DNA from: Bin87 sp965116785
GTDB lineage: Bacteria > Chloroflexota > Dehalococcoidia > Lucifugimonadales > UBA3495
Reading direction: 5' to 3'
Length of the DNA: 64,000 bases
NCBI GenBank assembly: GCA_965116785.1
Contig: OZ220731.1
Span: 1,736,001 to 1,800,000, forward strand
Both the position numbers and the translations under genes were made by a program. The notes under the pieces are model-generated. The model did no database searches. It was not told the origin of the DNA and saw nothing but the letters and a program-made list of their open reading frames with translations. The first letter of the stretch is position 1, and each line of letters starts with the position of its first letter. Positions 16,319 through 25,821 of this stretch are shown piece after piece.

Positions 16319-17626
16319 TTACTGGGCCAGCTCCCGGAGGCCGGCGGCCCATTCGTAGGTGTCCAGGTAGGGGTCGGGAACCACCGGCGAGCCGGAGTTC
16401 CAGATCTCGTCGATCTGTCCGTCGTCGCGCACCGTGCCGATGCGGACGGTCTTGGACACGTGCTGGTTTTCGTTGTGGATGGTCACCATTCCGCCCGGAG
16501 CGGCGAACTGGATGCCCTTGGCGGCTTCCTTGACGGCGGCGACGTCGGTGGTGCCGGCCTTCTCAACGGCGGCCTTCCACAGGTACACCCCGAAGTAACC
16601 AGCTTCGATGGGGTCGTCGGTGACTCGGTTCTCGCCGTACTTGGTCTTGAACGCCTCCACGAACTTCACGTTCTCGGGCGTGTCGGTGGTCTGGAAGTAG
16701 TTCCACGCCACCAGGTGGCCGGCGATGTTCTCGGCGCCTATTCCGGTGATCTCCTCTTCGGCAACGCTGACCGAGATGGTCGGCAGTTCCTCGGCGGTGA
16801 TGCCGGCGTCCTTGAGCTGCTTGAAGAAGGCCACGTTGGAGTCGCCGTTCAGCGTGTTGAAGACGACGTCGGGATCGGCGGCCTTGATCTTGGTGATGAC
16901 GGTGCTGTACTCGGTGTGACCCAACGGGGTGTATTCCTCGCCCACGGCCTCGATCCCGGCGGCGGCAAGCTGCTTGTTGATGATCAGGTTGGACGTGCGC
17001 GGGAACACGTAGTCCGAACCCAGCAGGTAGAACTTGGTCTTGCCCTCGCTGAGCAGGTACTCAATAGCGGGGACAATCTGCTGGTTGGTGGTCGCGCCCG
17101 TGTAGAAGATGTTGGGCGACGTCTCCAGGCCCTCGTACTGGACGGGGTAAAACAGCAGCCCGTTGTTGGCCTCGAAAACCGGCAGCATCGCCTTGCGGCT
17201 GGCGCTGGTCCATCCGCCGAACACCACCGATACCTCGTCCTCCTGGAGCAGCTTGCGCGCCTTCTCGGCGAAGGTCGGCCAGTCCGACGCGCCGTCCTCG
17301 ATAACGACCTCAAGCTGCTTGCCCATCACGCCGCCGGAGGCGTTGATCTCCTCGATGGCCAGCAGTTCAGCGTCGTGGACCGCGGTCTCGCTGATCGACA
17401 TCGTGCCGGACAGGGAGTGCAGGATGCCCACCTTGATGGTGTCGGACTCGGCAGCGGGGGGCGCGCTGGCCGGCTGGGATGCCGCAGCGGGAGCGGATGT
17501 GGCGGCCGGCGCCGGGGGCGGCTCGGAGCCGCAGGCGGCCAGCATCAGGGGCATGAGAACGGCGGCCACGCCAATGAGCGCGAACCGCATCAGTGCAGGC
17601 AGTTTGGCTAAACCGGTTAGAGACAT
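16319..17626 (-). CDS. urtA: Urea ABC transporter substrate-binding lipoprotein UrtA
   Basis: A 435-residue solute-binding lipoprotein. The signal peptide ends in a lipobox (MLAAC), followed by an Ala/Pro-rich linker and a type I periplasmic-binding fold beginning IKVGILHSLSGTMSISET, typical of UrtA/FmdD. The segment GGWTSASRKAMLPVFE with the following LLFYPVQYEGLE is diagnostic of urea/short-chain-amide binding members. An AGGAGG ribosome-binding site lies at about 17637-17642. First gene of the urea operon. Confidence 0.95.
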   Translation of the reverse strand: MSLTGLAKLPALMRFALIGVAAVLMPLMLAACGSEPPPAPAATSAPAAASQPASAPPAAESDTIKVGILHSLSGTMSISETAVHDAELLAIEEINASGGVMGKQLEVVIEDGASDWPTFAEKARKLLQEDEVSVVFGGWTSASRKAMLPVFEANNGLLFYPVQYEGLETSPNIFYTGATTNQQIVPAIEYLLSEGKTKFYLLGSDYVFPRTSNLIINKQLAAAGIEAVGEEYTPLGHTEYSTVITKIKAADPDVVFNTLNGDSNVAFFKQLKDAGITAEELPTISVSVAEEEITGIGAENIAGHLVAWNYFQTTDTPENVKFVEAFKTKYGENRVTDDPIEAGYFGVYLWKAAVEKAGTTDVAAVKEAAKGIQFAAPGGMVTIHNENQHVSKTVRIGTVRDDGQIDEIWNSGSPVVPDPYLDTYEWAAGLRELAQ

Positions 17627-18662
17627 CGTGGGTGTTTCCTCCTCTGGGGTGAATCAGTCAACCGCAAATCGCCGTCAACTGTGGGGAAACGACTGCGTCG
17701 GGCGCTGGGCGCCAGTGTCGTTGCCAAATACGCTAGTCCCACGGTGTTGCCGCCAAATTGCAACTTTGTGACCGTGAGGTTGCGCCGGCGTAAACGTCTC
17801 GTAACGGCGGTCAACGGCGTGTCGGGTACCTGCCCTGATCACACGCCCACGAGTCTCATCATTCGTTCCCTCTGATTCGGACGATTTCGGTTCATCGGAA
17901 AGGTCCTGAAATCAGCCGCAATCCCGGCGTGGAAAATCAACGCGGTCGACGGTATTTCGCTTGGAGACCTACCACTGCGCCGCTCTTGGCCTGCGCGGCA
18001 CACGCGGCAAACATCCGGAAGCGTCGCGATCCACTTGGCGTCAAACAATTTAGGTGGCTCAGCATTGGTAATAGTGGTCCAGACTTTCAAGAGTAGTCGG
18101 CTAACTACCTTGCCGCAGTGAGACCTCCTGCGTGGCTTATAAACGGCGGGAGTAAATTGGACCGCTTTGGCGGCTCGATAGTCGGCTTGCGGTGTCGAAG
18201 GTCAAGGAGAATGTCCGGTTAGGTGTCCCGCGAAAATGTCACATGTACGGGATGCTGTGGAACCAATGGATGCTGAACTGGAGGACGGAGCGTAACGGGC
18301 ACGGATGTCGCCGGCTGCTGGATGAGTACCTGGAGGTGGAGATTGCAGAGCGCCACGCGGTGGTCAATCTCAACAACCCCGCCGGTCCACGGCGGCGATC
18401 CGGCCGGTGCGGACCCACAAGACGTTGCGCCGCGCGCCGGAGTTGGGCGACGGGACCACGGTGAACCCGGTGCCGCTTTGTCAGTTCGGCCTGGCACCGG
18501 ACCCCCTCGTTGGCCTAACCCCGGGCAAATCAACTAGCCTGCGGATCTTTTCCGAATGATCCGGCAATTGACCTTCCCGGTTTTTCGGGAATCTCCATCG
18601 TCCACATTGGGTTAGAATGGCGTGAATTAACCTCAAGAAAGCCATAGCCGGGAGGTGATCCA
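17627..18662. other. Upstream region of the urea operon, no gene recognised
   Basis: About 1 kb separating the divergent urtA and CoA-transferase genes. It should hold both promoters. On the minus strand a TTGAC hexamer-like element occurs near 17660-17680, but I cannot pair it with a good -10. On the plus strand TAGAAT at 18613-18618 is a candidate -10 for the CoA-transferase, and a small hairpin (TTCCCG at 18574-18579, CGGGAA at 18586-18591) precedes it. Short open frames on both strands (for example 18192-18464) have no support. Confidence 0.45.
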
Positions 18663-21335
18663 ATGGTGCAGGGCGGAGCAGAAGCGCCAACTACACCGGG
18701 AGCTTTGTCAGGAATCCGAGTGTTGGACTTCACCTGGGTCCGGGCGGGCCCCTGGTGCACCCGATGGCTGGGGGCGCTGGGAGCCGAGGTTATCAAGGTT
18801 GAATGGCCGCAGAGCCCCAATACTCGGGGCGCGAACATCGCGACCGGAGCGGGTACCCCCGAGGGGCTGCCTGCCAATCTCAACACCAACGGCCATTTCA
18901 GCGACACCAACGCCAACAAGCTGAGCGTCACCCTGAACACGCGCACAGCCCGAGGCATTGACCTCACCCGGCGCCTGGTGGCCATGTCCGACATCGTCAT
19001 CGAGAACTTCGCCTACGGTGTATTGGAGAGGTGGGGTCTGGGCTATGAGGATATGAAAAAGCTCCGGCCTGACATCATTTACCTCTCCATGTCCGGCTTC
19101 GGTCACACTGGTCGGGACAGAGACTATCAAACCATGGGAGCCATCGCACAAGCCCTGTCCGGTTTGACCTACACGTCGGGCCTGCCGGACCAGCCACCCG
19201 CCGGTTGGGGGTGGTCCTACCTGGACGACACCGGCGGCTTATACGGCGCCATGTATGCTCTGAGCGCGATTTACCATCGCAACATGACCGGTCAGGGGCA
19301 GCATGTCGACAGTTCCCAGTGGATCCTCGGCGTCCCCCTCAATGGCTCTGCCTTCCTGGACATCCAGGCCAACGGACGTTCCACCATGCGAGAGGGCTAC
19401 CCGCCGGGCAACCGCGCTTACTGGCCGGGCACGCCCCTGCTGGACAACTACCGGGGGCGGACCGCGGCGCCGCACAACGCTTACAAGACCAATCCGGCCG
19501 AGCACAATGATTGGTGTGCGCTGGCCTGTTTCTCCGACGATGAGTGGCGGAAGTTAGTCGAGGTAATGGGTTCTCCCAGTTGGGCCACCGGCGAGAAGTT
19601 GGCCACCCTTGAGGGTCGCCTGGAGCACCAGGAAGAGATGGACCAGGGGATAGAGGCGTGGACCAGGACTCTCGGCAAGTACGAAATCATGGAACGGTGC
19701 CAGGCGGCGGGAGTGCCCGCGATGCCCGTTCAAAGCAGCCAGGACCGGGTAGAAAGCGATCCCCAGCTCAGGCATCGAGAGATGTACCGGGATGTGAAAC
19801 ATCCCGCGCTGGGGACTTGGCCCCTTCAGAACGCCCCCTTCAGGATGTCGGAGACACCTGTAATCAACAGCCGGTCAGGTCCGCTGATCGGCGGGCACAA
19901 CAAAGAGGTGTTTCAGGGGTTGCTGGGCATCAGTCACGAAGAGCTGGTGAGCGGCTTCGCCGAAGGCGTCTTCTGGCCCAAAGACCTCAGTATGGAAGAT
20001 TATCCCTACTTCAAGGAGATGATGGACGATGCCTCGCCCGTGCAGTGGAGTGGGAATGAGCCGATCGCGAATCCCGCGCCGGCCCCGGCGCGGGCGCCGG
20101 ACCCGAACTCTGCGGGGGCCTTTGGGGGACTGCGGGTGCTGGAGCTCGCCGATGAGATGGGCCAGTGGTGCGGCAAGCAGATGGCTGACATGGGAGCAGA
20201 CGTCATCAAGATCGAGCCGCCCGGTGGCGAGGCAGCCCGGAGCGTGGGTCCCTTCTACCAGGATACGCCGAATCGGGAGAGGAGCCTTTACTTCTGGCAT
20301 TACAACACCTCCAAGCGAGGGGTTACCCTGAACCTGGAGACGGAGGACGGGCGCCGGCTGTTCCGGCTAATGGCGGAGAACGCGGACGTCATACTGGAGA
20401 CATGCCGGCCCGGTTATCTGGCCTCCCTGGGGCTGGGGTACGAAGATCTGGCAACCCGCAACCCTGGGTTGATCATGTGCTCACTGACCCCCTTTGGGCA
20501 GACCGGGCCGTGGCAGGACTTCCAGACCAGCGACCTGCTGCATCTGGCGGCGGGCGGACAGATGGCCAGGTGTGGCTACGACGACGTGGTGCCAGGTGCA
20601 CCGCCCATCGCTCCCGGGGGCGGGCAGGCTTGGCACATCGGAAGTCACTACGCCTACATCGCCATAACCGCGGCGCTGGTTAACCGGTCGGTGACGGCCA
20701 GGGGGCAGTACATAGATGCCTCGGTGCACGATGCCTGCGCACTCACTACCGAGGGCCATGTGAACCAGTATATTTACAAAGGAGATGTGGTTCCGCGTAG
20801 AACAGGAGGTGGCAACACCAACATTGGGCCCAACGCCCAGGTCCTCTGCAAGGATGGAAAATACGTGAATATCGGTCAGGTTACCCCGGAACGGGTGCTG
20901 ACGCTTGCGCCGTGGATGGATGAGCACGGCCTGGCGGGCGACCTGCTGGATGAAAAGTACCGGGACCCAGCGGTCATCGCGGAGAGCCAGTCACATATTC
21001 GCGGAATTTTCGAAAACTTCCTCGCCAACATGCCTCGGGACGAGGCCTACCACGGCCTGCAGAAGCGTGGCTCCAACACGGGAGCGATCCGTTCCCCGGA
21101 CGAAGTCATGCAGGACCCTCACCTGGAGGACCGGGGTTTCTGGACAGATGTGGAATACCCGGAACTTGGCGAGACGTTTCGACACCCGGGCCCAGGGGCT
21201 ATCTTCAACGGCTCACCCTGGAGCATATCCCGACGTGCGCCTCTCATTGGGGAGCACAATGAAGAGGTACTGTGCGGTGAGTTGGGACTGTCCAAGGCGG
21301 AGTTGGCCGCCCTGGCTGAAGGAGGCTCGGTGTAG
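18663..21335 (+). CDS. Fused tandem CaiB/BaiF (type III) CoA-transferase
   Basis: An 890-residue protein made of two full CaiB/BaiF CoA-transferase domains. The first starts at about residue 15 (GIRVLDFTWVRAGPWCTRWL) and the second at about residue 483 (GGLRVLELADEMGQWCGKQM), joined by a Pro/Ala-rich linker. Family members move CoA between organic acids through an Asp-bound anhydride. In the second half this Asp is present (D690 in IDASVHDA). In the first half the matching stretch is VDSSQWIL (residues 215-222), where the position holds Ile, so only the C-terminal half looks catalytic. Known heteromeric relatives such as BbsEF have one active and one inactive chain; this may be their covalent version. 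The substrate is unknown. A GGGAGG ribosome-binding site precedes the ATG. Confidence 0.92.
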   Translation: MVQGGAEAPTTPGALSGIRVLDFTWVRAGPWCTRWLGALGAEVIKVEWPQSPNTRGANIATGAGTPEGLPANLNTNGHFSDTNANKLSVTLNTRTARGIDLTRRLVAMSDIVIENFAYGVLERWGLGYEDMKKLRPDIIYLSMSGFGHTGRDRDYQTMGAIAQALSGLTYTSGLPDQPPAGWGWSYLDDTGGLYGAMYALSAIYHRNMTGQGQHVDSSQWILGVPLNGSAFLDIQANGRSTMREGYPPGNRAYWPGTPLLDNYRGRTAAPHNAYKTNPAEHNDWCALACFSDDEWRKLVEVMGSPSWATGEKLATLEGRLEHQEEMDQGIEAWTRTLGKYEIMERCQAAGVPAMPVQSSQDRVESDPQLRHREMYRDVKHPALGTWPLQNAPFRMSETPVINSRSGPLIGGHNKEVFQGLLGISHEELVSGFAEGVFWPKDLSMEDYPYFKEMMDDASPVQWSGNEPIANPAPAPARAPDPNSAGAFGGLRVLELADEMGQWCGKQMADMGADVIKIEPPGGEAARSVGPFYQDTPNRERSLYFWHYNTSKRGVTLNLETEDGRRLFRLMAENADVILETCRPGYLASLGLGYEDLATRNPGLIMCSLTPFGQTGPWQDFQTSDLLHLAAGGQMARCGYDDVVPGAPPIAPGGGQAWHIGSHYAYIAITAALVNRSVTARGQYIDASVHDACALTTEGHVNQYIYKGDVVPRRTGGGNTNIGPNAQVLCKDGKYVNIGQVTPERVLTLAPWMDEHGLAGDLLDEKYRDPAVIAESQSHIRGIFENFLANMPRDEAYHGLQKRGSNTGAIRSPDEVMQDPHLEDRGFWTDVEYPELGETFRHPGPGAIFNGSPWSISRRAPLIGEHNEEVLCGELGLSKAELAALAEGGSV

Positions 21336-22003
21336 CCCTGGTTTTACCGCCGCAGGTAGAACCCGGTTCCGTCTCGACTAACCGCACAGCCCCTGACACG
21401 CTGCTGAAGACCAGCATTCACGTCCGGAACCGAAGGGTCCAGTCGTTGATGCCCGAGTCCTGTTGAAAAAAATCGTGCCGCTCACGCGTGACTTTCCATC
21501 CCCGCGGCCTCGCGAACCGGTCCTCTTGGGAGGCGTTCCTGAAGCCGCGGCGGGTGGGACCCGAGCATCATGACGAACTGAAAGGGCTGGACCGGAGTTG
21601 GGTGAGCATGGACGGCGCCATGACCAAATCGCCCCTGGCCGGGGCAAAACCGGCGCAAACCCCACCGACTGAGGTAAGCGGCGCATCAAGCGCAGCCACA
21701 TGAAGCTGGTACGGGCCACGTTGGATAGCCTGCCAGTGGGGCGGCCAGCATCTGGCGCGGAGTATCCCCAGGGGATGTGCCTGGACAAAGGCTACGACTT
21801 CGCCGAAGTGCGCCGCACCGGCGTTTACATCGAAATTGTCGGCGCTGGGAGTGACCGCACGAAATGCGGCTCCGCAGCCGATCCCCGCCAGAATATCGCG
21901 AAAGAACTTGCTGCCCGCCTGCGCCTGACGTCGCCGGTCAAACCACGTCGTCCGATGCTCTGAGCGTCAACGGGCGCGGTTGGTCGCGTGGAGGCGCTCG
22001 CCG
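21336..22003. other. Intergenic region carrying an IS5-type relic
   Basis: This gap between the CoA-transferase gene and the convergent GlcG-like gene contains the transposase remnant at 21488-21963. No other gene was recognised. No terminal repeats or target duplication were seen, so the relic's ends are unknown. Confidence 0.5.
21488..21963 (+). pseudogene. IS5-family transposase remnant
   Basis: The stretch LKGLDRSWVSMDGAMTKSPL at about residues 32-51 matches the central block of IS5-type transposases. After a one-base shift near 21648 the proper frame reads KTGANPTD, then an in-frame TGA at 21670-21672, then GKRRIKRS. It then jumps directly to HMKLVRATLDSLPVGRP and LDKGYDFAEVR, so about 25 residues that normally link these blocks (including the GANRHD region) are deleted. 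The rest of the C-terminus is not recognisable. It is clearly inactive. Confidence 0.7.
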
Positions 22004-22417
22004 TTAGATTCCCAGCGCGGCCACCCCGGCTTTGGCGATGGCCTCGTCGTCCAACCCGCTGGGCAGACCGCCCACGCCGATGGCGCCGACCACCGCCCCG
22101 TCGTGGAACACGGCGACACCGCCCGGTATCGCTATCAACTGGGGATCCCCGAAAGATTCAAGCGTCCTGCCGGTGCTGCTGAGTTGCTCGGCGAAAGCCG
22201 CGGTGTCCATGGAGCGCACCGCCGACGTGTAGGCCTTGCGGATGGCGAAGGTCGGACGCAAGCAGCGATCCATGCGACCGTAGGCCAGCAGGTTGCCGGC
22301 ATCGTCCACCACGGCCATGTCGACCTTGCGGCGATCAGGATCGCGGTTGAAATCCGCGATCATGGCTGTGATGGCATTCTGGGCCTGTTCCAGGCTGATC
22401 ATGGGCTTGTTGTACAT
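22004..22417 (-). CDS. GlcG/HbpS-family (DUF336) protein
   Basis: A 137-residue GlcG/HbpS-like protein, a small alpha/beta fold found with many oxidative and catabolic genes; members bind haem or cobalamin-like ligands in some cases but the general role is not known. Typical features are VDMAVVDDAGNLLAYGRMD, FAIRKAYTSA, and the Gly-rich end IPGGVAVFHDGAVVGAIGVGG. The ATG at 22417 has a CGGAGGACTT ribosome-binding site. An upstream ATG frame (22465) is less likely. It lies downstream of the arylsulfotransferase-like gene on the same strand, 112 bases apart. Confidence 0.85.
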   Translation of the reverse strand: MYNKPMISLEQAQNAITAMIADFNRDPDRRKVDMAVVDDAGNLLAYGRMDRCLRPTFAIRKAYTSAVRSMDTAAFAEQLSSTGRTLESFGDPQLIAIPGGVAVFHDGAVVGAIGVGGLPSGLDDEAIAKAGVAALGI

Positions 22418-22529
22418 GGTAAGTCCTCCGTGAAATGGGTGTTCAAAAAATGCGCGGTTCAACATGGCAACCGGGAAACGGTCAAGTCACTCCAGTCGTG
22501 TTCCCGGCGTCGCCGGCAGCGGGTTGGAT

Positions 22530-23618
22530 TTACCCTTTCCCGTACAGCCGGTTGAGATTGCCGTACCGGTCCGGATCCAGGTCCCTGCCCTGCAACGCGG
22601 GATGATCAGGGCCGTAGCGATGGGCGCGGAACACGGCGTTGGCCATGCCGAACTGAGACGGAACGACAAACGGGCTGACGTATTCCCACACTGTCTCACC
22701 ACCGGGCATCACCTCGAACAGCCGCCCCCGCTGACCTTCGGTGATGAGCGTGTTGCCGTTGGGCAGGCGTTGGGCTCCGCCGGTGAAGTGGGTGAAGAAG
22801 GAAACCAGCGGAAGTCCCTGGTACTGCCATACGATCTCGCTGGTGGAGGGGTCCACCTCGACGACCCTGGAATAGCTGAGTCCGCGACGATGGGAACCGT
22901 TGTCCAGCAGCAGCACGTTGCCGTTGTCCAGGTAGGTGGGATGATGCTGGTGGGAAATGACGCCGGATCCCCACTTCCAGGTGATCTCGCCCGTTGACCG
23001 GTCCACCATCGCCACGGTATCGAGGATGCGAAAGCTGATGAGGAAGGTGCGGCCATCGGGCGAAGCCGTCAGGTCATTTGCGCTCCCCCAGGCATCGCGC
23101 CGTTCCAATGGACAAATCATATCCGTGGCGGGATCCAAATGGTCGTCGGACCGCCATACGTTGACCTCCGTCCCGTCGGGAGTGACTTCGACCACCTGGT
23201 CGCCGAGAATCCGATCCGGATCGTTGTCGGTGGAATAGCCGCCGTTGACCCTGCGGGTCAGATCGGCGGAGATCCGGTCCCGCTGCAAAAGCAGCAGGTT
23301 GTTGCCATTGGGCAGGCGGTTGTGGCGCCGCAGGCTGGGGTCGTTATGCTCCCAGACCAGCCGGCCATCCCAATCCAGTTCCCGAATGTGGTCGGCGCCC
23401 GGCGGGTTCGACCCCAGATCCCGGAAGAGCAGGTTGCCATTGTCCAGCAGGAAGCCGTACGCAATGCCCCCGGGATGATGCCAACGGTGAACGAAGTTGC
23501 CTTCCATGTCGATCAGGTAGGCGTCGTCGCCGCCGTTGGGCGAGAAAAGGGTGTACCCCCGGTATGCGCCGTACGAGTAGTAGCGGGTCAATCCGGTGGC
23601 GGGGTAGGGCATGTTCAT
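22530..23618 (-). CDS. Arylsulfotransferase-like beta-propeller protein
   Basis: A 362-residue ASST-family-like protein. Repeated blade motifs of the type G..V..DNGNLLF, LPNGNNLLLL, YLDNGNVLLLDNG and RLPNGNTLITEG, with W-rich strands (IVWQY, TVWEY, ITWKW), indicate a six-bladed propeller similar to arylsulfotransferase (ASST) and PQQ-like domains. The conserved central His of ASST enzymes may correspond to one in SHQHHPTY or THFTGG, but I cannot assign it. No signal peptide is visible, unlike classical periplasmic ASST, so a cytoplasmic location or unrelated activity is possible. The ATG at 23618 is preceded by GCAGGAGC. Confidence 0.8.
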   Translation of the reverse strand: MNMPYPATGLTRYYSYGAYRGYTLFSPNGGDDAYLIDMEGNFVHRWHHPGGIAYGFLLDNGNLLFRDLGSNPPGADHIRELDWDGRLVWEHNDPSLRRHNRLPNGNNLLLLQRDRISADLTRRVNGGYSTDNDPDRILGDQVVEVTPDGTEVNVWRSDDHLDPATDMICPLERRDAWGSANDLTASPDGRTFLISFRILDTVAMVDRSTGEITWKWGSGVISHQHHPTYLDNGNVLLLDNGSHRRGLSYSRVVEVDPSTSEIVWQYQGLPLVSFFTHFTGGAQRLPNGNTLITEGQRGRLFEVMPGGETVWEYVSPFVVPSQFGMANAVFRAHRYGPDHPALQGRDLDPDRYGNLNRLYGKG

Positions 23619-23778
23619 GGGGCGCTCCTGCTTGGGTGCCCGGGCTGAAACCGAAGACTGCTCCCCATCCTGGTTCAATCCAAGGCTCCCTTCCAGAGCA
23701 TACCGGGTGACAGACCGATGGTAAACTCGGCACGGCCCCGCGCCTCAAATCGCTTTACGGCGGCAGGAGACAACTCAA

Positions 23779-24705
23779 ATGCGCATCGCGGTACCCGACC
23801 TCGTGTCCAACTCCTACTTCCCGGCGGTCGCCGCGGTGGAACTCGGGTTTTTCAAAGAGCAGGGAATGGACGTGGATCTGGAGATGGTGTTCCCGGTAGG
23901 CAGGGCCATGCAGGCGTTGCGGAACGGCGACATTGACTTCGTGGCCGGTCCTGCCCACGCGACCCCATCGGCTTTCCCTGGCTGGCGAGGGGCCAAATTG
24001 CTGGCCGCCCTCTCCCAGCACACCTTCTGGTTGCTGGTGTTGCGTGCTGACCTGGGAGTTCAACCCGGCGACGTGGAAGCGATCAAAGGCCGGCGCATCG
24101 GCGCGGCTCCCGGACCCGACGTGGCCCTGCGCCGGCTGCTGGCGGAGGCGGACGTGGATCCTGAGCGGGACGGCGTGGACATTGCCCCGGTTCCAGGCAG
24201 CGGAGAGGCCGGCGTGTCCTTCGGCGTCCACGCGGCCCGAGCCCTGGAAGAGGGGACGATAGACGGGTTTTGGGCCAACGCAATGGGCGCCGAAGTAGCT
24301 ATACGCAGTGGCGTGGGCGCCGTGGTGCTGGATCCAAGACAGCGTCTCGGTCCTCCGGCCGCCCGTGACTACACTTTTGCAGCACTGGTTGCCACGGACA
24401 GGTTGATTGAACAATCTCCCGCCGCGGGTCAGGGCGCGGTGCTTGCGGTCGTGGCGACTCAAAAGGCACTGCGGGCCGACCCGTCGCTGGCCGCCGATGT
24501 TGGTCAGAGGCTGTTCCCGCCCGATGAGGCCCGGTTGATCGAGGACCTCGTGCGGCGGGACGCTCCCTATTACACGGCCGGCATTGCTCCGGACTCTGTA
24601 GCCAGACTCAATGAGTTCTGCCGGAATATTGGCTCGCTGCCCGACGATGTCCCATACGAGCAGGTGGTGGCGAGCGAATTCACCCATCTTTGGACCGAAC
24701 GTTAG
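23779..24705 (+). CDS. NMT1/THI5-like substrate-binding protein
   Basis: A 308-residue protein of the NMT1/SsuA/TauA type II binding-protein fold: Y..PAVAAVELGFFKEQGMDVDL, then the Asp/Ala hinge region NGDIDFVAGPAHATPS and RIGAAPGPDVALRRLLAEA. Such proteins usually feed ABC importers for pyrimidines, sulfonates or taurine. This one has no signal peptide or lipobox and no transporter subunits beside it, so it may act in the cytoplasm or as an enzyme of the THI5 type. It is directly followed (9 bases) by an LLM oxidoreductase, suggesting joint work on one substrate. Confidence 0.82.
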   Translation: MRIAVPDLVSNSYFPAVAAVELGFFKEQGMDVDLEMVFPVGRAMQALRNGDIDFVAGPAHATPSAFPGWRGAKLLAALSQHTFWLLVLRADLGVQPGDVEAIKGRRIGAAPGPDVALRRLLAEADVDPERDGVDIAPVPGSGEAGVSFGVHAARALEEGTIDGFWANAMGAEVAIRSGVGAVVLDPRQRLGPPAARDYTFAALVATDRLIEQSPAAGQGAVLAVVATQKALRADPSLAADVGQRLFPPDEARLIEDLVRRDAPYYTAGIAPDSVARLNEFCRNIGSLPDDVPYEQVVASEFTHLWTER

Positions 24706-24714
24706 GTGGGCTCC

Positions 24715-25707
24715 ATGAAAGTGGATATCAGGGTCCCGGTCGGCCTGCCGATCCACGAGACCGCCGATTTCATCGCGGGATGCGAGGATGCCGGGTTTTC
24801 CGGAGTCGGGGTCCACGACCATCAGCACAGTGGGAGGGACGTGTTTCTTACCTTGGCCCTGGCCGCCGAACGGACTTCCCGGCTAACCCTGTATCCCGCG
24901 ACCTCCAACCCGGTCACCCGGCATTCGATGGTGCTGGCCTCATTGGCACACTCCCTGGAGGAGATTGCTCCCGAGCGGGTGCGCCTGACCGTGGCGCCCG
25001 GCTACTTGGCGGTAGGCAACATTGGCCGGCCTCGGGCCACGGTAGCGGCCATGCGTCGGGCCGTGCTGACCATACGCCGCCTGCTGCGCGGGGAGCAGGT
25101 GGAATTCAACGGTGTCGAAACCCGGCTGCGCAACGTCAGCGAGCCGTCAACGCCGGTGTTCATGACCGCCGCCGGCCCCCGGATGGTGGAGCTGGCCGGG
25201 GAGGTCGCCGACGGCGCGCTGTTACTGGTCGGACTCCATCCCAAAGCAGTCGACGCGGCCCGCCGCCGATTGGAAATCGGAGCGGCGCGGGCAGGACGCA
25301 CGCTTGACGGGTTCCAAACTATCTTCATCACGCCGACGACGGTGTCCGATGATGGACAGGCCGCCCGACGCTTCCCGCAACAGTGGTTTCGGCCGGACCA
25401 GCCGTACCTGAAATACCCCAGCGCTTCCAACCTGGTCTGGCTGCGAGAAGCCGGCATCGACCTGCCTGACGATTTCGTCCCGGAACGCATCGGCGACCGT
25501 GACGCTGCCGAAATCTGCGACGCCTTCGGCCTGTTCGGCACCCCCGAGGGATGCCTGGCGAGGCTGAACCGAGCCCAGCAGGAATCGGGCATCGACCATG
25601 TCTTCATCTTTCCCACGCACACCCAGGAAGGAGGTTACGACATGCCGCGCGCCGAGGTGGACGCTTTCCGCGACACGATAATCCCGGGTTTGCGTGCCTC
25701 ATCGTGA
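24715..25707 (+). CDS. LLM-class flavin-dependent oxidoreductase
   Basis: A 330-residue luciferase-like TIM-barrel enzyme using FMN or F420. Family blocks are the N-terminal barrel strand with AGCEDAGFSGVGVHDH, RLTLYPATSNPVTRHSMVLA, and LTVAPGYLAVGNIGRP. The C-terminal ICDAFGLFGTPEGCLARL is typical of the F420-dependent branch, but the cofactor cannot be fixed by eye. ATG 24715 is used; an in-frame GTG at 24706 directly after the previous stop is an alternative. Coupled to the binding-protein-like gene just upstream. Confidence 0.88.
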   Translation: MKVDIRVPVGLPIHETADFIAGCEDAGFSGVGVHDHQHSGRDVFLTLALAAERTSRLTLYPATSNPVTRHSMVLASLAHSLEEIAPERVRLTVAPGYLAVGNIGRPRATVAAMRRAVLTIRRLLRGEQVEFNGVETRLRNVSEPSTPVFMTAAGPRMVELAGEVADGALLLVGLHPKAVDAARRRLEIGAARAGRTLDGFQTIFITPTTVSDDGQAARRFPQQWFRPDQPYLKYPSASNLVWLREAGIDLPDDFVPERIGDRDAAEICDAFGLFGTPEGCLARLNRAQQESGIDHVFIFPTHTQEGGYDMPRAEVDAFRDTIIPGLRASS

Positions 25708-25805
25708 AGGCTTCCCACGGTCGTTCGGCTGACCGTCCATGCAAGAGCCCAGACCTCAGGGATTTGCCGCGAGACGCCAAGCCTGGGTGCTCGCCCGCCC
25801 TGCTG

Positions 25806-25814
25806 TGTTAAAAT
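25806..25814 (+). promoter_or_regulatory. Extended -10 candidate for lhr (possible leaderless start)
   Basis: TGTTAAAAT matches an extended -10 box (TGnTAnAAT) and ends only 7 bases before the lhr start codon at 25822. If used, transcription would start at or next to the ATG, giving a leaderless message. No Shine-Dalgarno sequence is visible in front of this ATG, which fits. Confidence 0.4.
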
Positions 25815-25821
25815 TCGGGCC

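Noticed and set aside
18192..18533. Short frames on both strands in the urtA upstream region
   Set aside because: No family features, no ribosome-binding sites and mutually overlapping; treated as non-coding.
21670..21672. TGA in the IS5 remnant as a recoding site
   Set aside because: The residue in intact relatives is not Cys, and a frameshift and deletion lie close by, so it is simple decay.
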